A DNA stretch of 64,000 nt from Vitis vinifera (lineage: Eukaryota; Streptophyta; Magnoliopsida; Vitales; Vitaceae). Shown in pieces: positions 60,300-64,000 of this stretch; position 1 is the stretch's first letter, and each line of letters begins with the position of its first letter. Below the pieces are notes generated by a model. The model saw only the letters and a program-made list of their open reading frames with translations. It was not told the DNA's origin and did no database searches. The stretch spans positions 4,169,001 through 4,233,000 of the forward strand of contig NC_081821.1 in assembly GCF_030704535.1 (NCBI RefSeq), read 5' to 3'. The position numbers and the translations under genes were made by a program.

Positions 60300-62338
60300 A
60301 CCTGTTTAAGCCCGTTGATTAGAGCATGAAACAGGGCTTCGTTCGATGATTTGTCATTTCATTTTATTTTCTCTATCCATGCTCTGTTTTTTTGGTACCC
60401 ACCTCTCTCGAGAGTGCTTAGACTGTGCACATCCTTCTGGTTTGTTCTTGGTTTGAAAATCAATAGATGCCTGCTAGGGTCTTTATCATGTCTCTGTTTC
60501 CTGTCTGGCAAACTGGTCAAAGACAAAACATCAATATGACCATCGCCACAGTCCCCCAAGTGTTTCAGTAAGAAGTGCTTGCATTTTCGAAGTCTCACAC
60601 AACCAACTGTGCACACGGTCCACTCAAGGCTTAAAGGAGAGATTGATTGTTCACTTCCAAGGTCAGGAAGGTGTTGATGTAGTTGGGTATTTTAGAAAAA
60701 TGGTTGAAGCTGGGTCAAGACTGAACCGGGGAGTCCGTGGTAAGATGGTTGATGGCCGGGTTAGTTTTCTTGAGCGGATGACAAGATCTCACAACCTCAT
60801 TATGGTGCTTGGGCGATGTGGAAGCAGTTCATCATGCCTCATTAGCGCATACAGTTTCAGAAATATATGGTGGAGTACTCTCTTTCATTGAGACCAAAAA
60901 TTTGGGAATCTGGATGCATTCGCACAGAGCATTGGAGACCTTCTGATTGTTGTGGTTCATGAGTTGCAAATGGGGTTGGGTGTGTGGACCCAGGTCTACC
61001 CCTTTCTGTTCTTTAAAAGCAAGAAATTGTCCAAACCGTGTGATGGCTCTTACACGTGGCATATACCATTGTTGGTTTGGACGGGGAATAAGCTACATTC
61101 GAATCCTGTTCATGCAGTGGTGTAGCTCCGGCTATCAATGGAATATCTCGGTTCTGGTGATGGCAGTGAGTTGAAAGCTGAAGGTGTAGAAGCTTGAAGG
61201 CCATTCCGATATTTTTTCAGTTTAGAGAATCTGGAACATATTACCTTCTGTACTCCTACTGCTCAAGTCACGCATGCTCGCATTTACAAGGTCCCTTCAG
61301 AAAATATTCCTACTGTTACAGTAGAAGAGTTATACAGATGTACAATGGTTATGAGATGATATGATTAAGGGACCAATCGAGAAAGGGTCTCTTAGGAAAA
61401 TGGATAATTGCGGATTGAAGTTAGGAGGCTCATGAGACCACTCGACAATGTGCTACCATCTGTAATACCAAGTCACAACATGCATCTTGGAGTCCTTGCT
61501 ATTGCATCACCCTATTGATACTCTTATGCTGGGATAGGTGTTCAGACCTTTGGGAAGACACTCGTCACAATAATAACTGCACTGCTGCGTTTCTTGTCAT
61601 CTCCCAACTGAGGGGCCTCATGACTGCCATGGACACTGCTACTCAGATGCTTGCATCCACGATCAAGTCTCTCACCTTCCAGTCCGTATTGAAACAACTG
61701 ATATGGCCAAGGTAATTCTCAGCTGGGTCTTCCATCACCTAAGCTGCCCCCTAGACCTCACTTTTCCAACTCACTCCTGCCTGGCCACCCAAACCCTTTT
61801 CAAAGCCCCCCATCAAAGTCCCTCCACCATCAAATCTGAATCCCAAGCCAAACTACTCCACGCCTAAAGCCTTATGACCAGCTCACCATCCTCCCAACCT
61901 TCATACCCATCAAACTCATCACCCCCCGTGGACCTTCAGGCGTTCCGATTTCTTCCACTGTAGATCCTAAATGCATTGCTTCGGGTATCAAATACCATGC
62001 AGAGTTCAAGCCTTTGTTTTCCAGAACAGTTCGGGCTCTCTAAGGCTTTCCCTGCAATTGCTCAAAGTGTTCGTGATGCACCATCATAAACTGGAACGCT
62101 ACATATGTTGACTATGGGAAGATGATTATGCTGTAAAACAAAACCCCGTCTTGATTGAGGGTATATTGTTCTTAAAAATCTGGGCATTGATGATATTCCC
62201 ATAGTTGAGTGGTACACTTCTGAGTCACCCCATGCATTCCCCGTGATTTCTGATGATGGAGTTCCCCCAAAGGTCACGGAGGAAGTAGAAAATGTTTAGG
62301 CACACTGTACGCAACATCGTACCATGCTCATTCATCAA
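60300..62338 (+). other. Block of coding-like but broken sequence, unidentified
   Basis: The base composition is markedly less AT-rich than the flanks. Several plus-strand runs have the look of decayed protein: 60660-60860 (VDVVGYFRKMVEAGSRLN, then GKMVDGRVSFLERM), 61216-61359 (ENLEHITFCTPTAQVTHARI, then NIPTVTVEELYR) and 62180-62299 (IPIVEWYTSESPHAFPV). None stays open, and stops and frame changes are frequent. I do not recognise a family. It may be an old gene or a set of captured gene fragments. Confidence 0.45.
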
Positions 62339-62351
62339 TCAACCCCTCAGC

Positions 62352-62654
62352 TCATATGCATAAGGGTAATGCCGCAACAACAGCCACTCCAATGGATACC
62401 ATAATTGGTGCATAGTGGGGCAGACCTGTCGCTTCACAAGAGTCAACAGAGACGGTGGTCGAGGTTGAAGGAGCATGTGAATTAAGAGGAGAAGCCTTCT
62501 TAGGCTTTGGAGGTAGAGGAGCTGATGCTGGTGCTTGAGGGCTGAGGATACCTTGTGAAAGGAGAATCTGGGGGATCTCATACACGGCAAGCTGACCATC
62601 ACTGTATACTGTGCTGTTCACTGTTGTATTCACAAGGCCTGTTGTCATGTTCAC
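62352..62654 (-). pseudogene. C-terminal fragment of a fasciclin-like arabinogalactan protein gene
   Basis: The minus-strand frame reads NMTTGLVNTTVNSTVYSDGQ, the C-terminal end of a fasciclin domain. It continues through a Pro/Ala/Ser-rich arabinogalactan stretch (QAPASAPLPPKPKK) to a hydrophobic tail like a GPI signal (MVSIGVAVVAAL). This matches the FLA11/FLA12 type of secondary-wall glycoprotein. The rest of the fasciclin domain and the signal peptide are absent upstream, where sequence becomes unrelated at 62660. So it is a truncated copy with no means of secretion. Confidence 0.85.
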
Positions 62655-63589
62655 CTGTCAAGGCTAAAAAATACCATGTTGAAAATTTGCTTGAGGGACC
62701 CTCTGCATCAGTCCCTTCAAGTGCACAAGCTCATGGGCATAAACTGAAGCAGGGAAGATTGGTTGTAGTCTTGAGGCAGACGTTTAAGGCATGATCAACT
62801 GTTTGAGATCTCTAGTGTGAATGCCAAGTCCCAGCTCCATGCACTAGCCGTATGCTATCTTGGGTACATACGTGAGCATCAAGAAAGAAGCTTGTTGGGC
62901 CACCTCAAGCATCACAACTGGAAATAAAGATCAGATACAGCCTGCAACTGAAGCCAACCTCCACTTCCCTGGGTCTACTTCTAGCTACACGCCACCTTCG
63001 GCATACAATCCGTAAAGCACACGTGCCTCATCTTCTTTTTCTTCACCTTTGCTTTCAAAAATTATTATTATTTTTTTAAAATTTTAATTTTCAAATAAAT
63101 TTAACTCTTCAGTTTTTTATTTATTTTATTTTATTTTTTATTCATTCTTAGAGTTTTAGATCACCAAAAATCCGATTTTAATAAATTATTTGTTGTCATT
63201 TTCTCTTCAGCAAACATTTTTCACAATTTTCCTTGTTTTTTAAAATATTTTTTATTAAGTATGAATTAAATTCTATCCTCCGAACATAATGAAATCCTAG
63301 ATAATTAATTCATATAAAATAAATTGAGCATTGGTGGGACCTAACATTTGTGATCGATTGTTTGATTGACTTTGCCCTACTTTGACATGCATGCTATTAA
63401 TTTGTATTTGTACACTAATCTTGTCTCTTATGATAGCATTCAACTTGCAATTAAGGTATGCATTGTACCTAATCATATTTATTTATTTATCCGTTATCAT
63501 GCATGACTTGTTTTATTATTTAATCATTGTTTGACACTCACGATTTTTCGATTAATTGTCATACTTGCTTTAACTAATTAGTAGAAACC
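62655..63589. other. Mixed spacer, no gene seen
   Basis: The first 350 bp continue the less AT-rich, coding-like composition of the block before it; from about 63050 it becomes AT-rich. Confidence 0.45.
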
Positions 63590-63875
63590 TAATTTTTAGG
63601 GCTTAAAAGGGTATTATGATTTATTATCGTACATTCCCTTATAGGTAACTTGACCTCGAACCTAAATTTGATTTTTCATACACCTGTTTTTCTTTCGTAA
63701 TAACATTTAGTGTTTTTCTTTTTTATTTTATTTTTTTTTTTAAAAAAAAACAAAAATAAGTAGCGACTCCAAAAACTTTTCAATAAATTATTATTTTTTC
63801 AAATAAAAACGAGTCGTGCCATTTGAGTGGGAACGCATGTATCGCAAGGTAGGGTCCACAATATGTGACACTAAC
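63590..63875 (+). mobile_element. Probable Ty3/gypsy LTR relic
   Basis: It contains AAGTAGCGACTCC, AAAACGAGTCGTGCC, GAGTGGGAACGCATG and GGTAGGGTCCACAATA. These words recur in that order in plant gypsy LTR ends. It is in the opposite orientation to the relic at 57087-57300. No coding domain is visible and edges are approximate. Confidence 0.5.
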
Positions 63876-64000
63876 TAATTAATGATGTTCTTTTGGTAGG
63901 TATGAAAAAAATATGGTTCGATATTGTAAATGGAACTTATATATTGATATTAATGGAAAAAAATTTATATTAAAAAAATATTATTCTTATTAAATTGGTT

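Overview
This is a stretch of nuclear DNA from a eudicot plant, most probably a grapevine (Vitis). That reading rests on long AT-rich introns, GT-AG splice sites, recognisable plant proteins split over many exons, and LINE and Ty1/copia families of a type I associate with grape. The genus is an inference. It is not bacterial, and there are no operons, CRISPR arrays or replication origins. I rebuilt the exon structures by hand from reading frame, splice signals and knowledge of the protein families.

Layout, left to right. (1) 8-8834 (+): a small predicted chloroplast membrane protein in two exons. Its 8.2-kb intron holds a roughly 700-bp tandem duplication, and one arm of that duplication carries a decayed antisense Ty1/copia element (2176-6745). 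(2) 10425-11240 (-): a GPI-anchored lipid-transfer-like protein, three exons. (3) 13274-13706 (+): a short heavy-metal-associated (HMA) domain protein, two exons. (4) 16776-21204 (+): an aluminium-activated malate transporter of the ALMT9 type, six exons, 588 aa. (5) 22879-24054 (+): an intronless KIN17 homologue, 391 aa. (6) 24055-30070: gene-poor DNA with tandem duplications and a hAT-like MITE. (7) 30071-46351 (+): the complete scaffold A subunit of protein phosphatase 2A (PR65/RCN1 type), 12 exons, 587 aa. (8) 47748-54114 (-): a membrane-anchored aspartic protease resembling APCB1, nine exons, 573 aa. (9) 54115-64000: AT-rich, decayed DNA with LTR relics, a cytochrome P450 pseudogene, a fragment of a fasciclin-like arabinogalactan protein gene and a block of coding-like debris.

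The intact genes are unrelated housekeeping, transport and wall/lipid functions, and I see no cluster logic joining them. PP2A-A and the protease are convergent. The lipid-transfer-like and HMA genes are divergent and share about 2 kb of upstream DNA.

I found no novel multi-gene system. The most distinctive signal is a series of extremely short LINE 3'-end insertions in the PP2A-A introns, in both orientations. Several have clear target-site duplications of 9-19 bp. One inserts only about 32 bp between perfect 19-bp repeats, and one is nested inside a larger antisense LINE. Empty-site comparisons within the window, and the matching flanks, make several of these insertions readable without any database.
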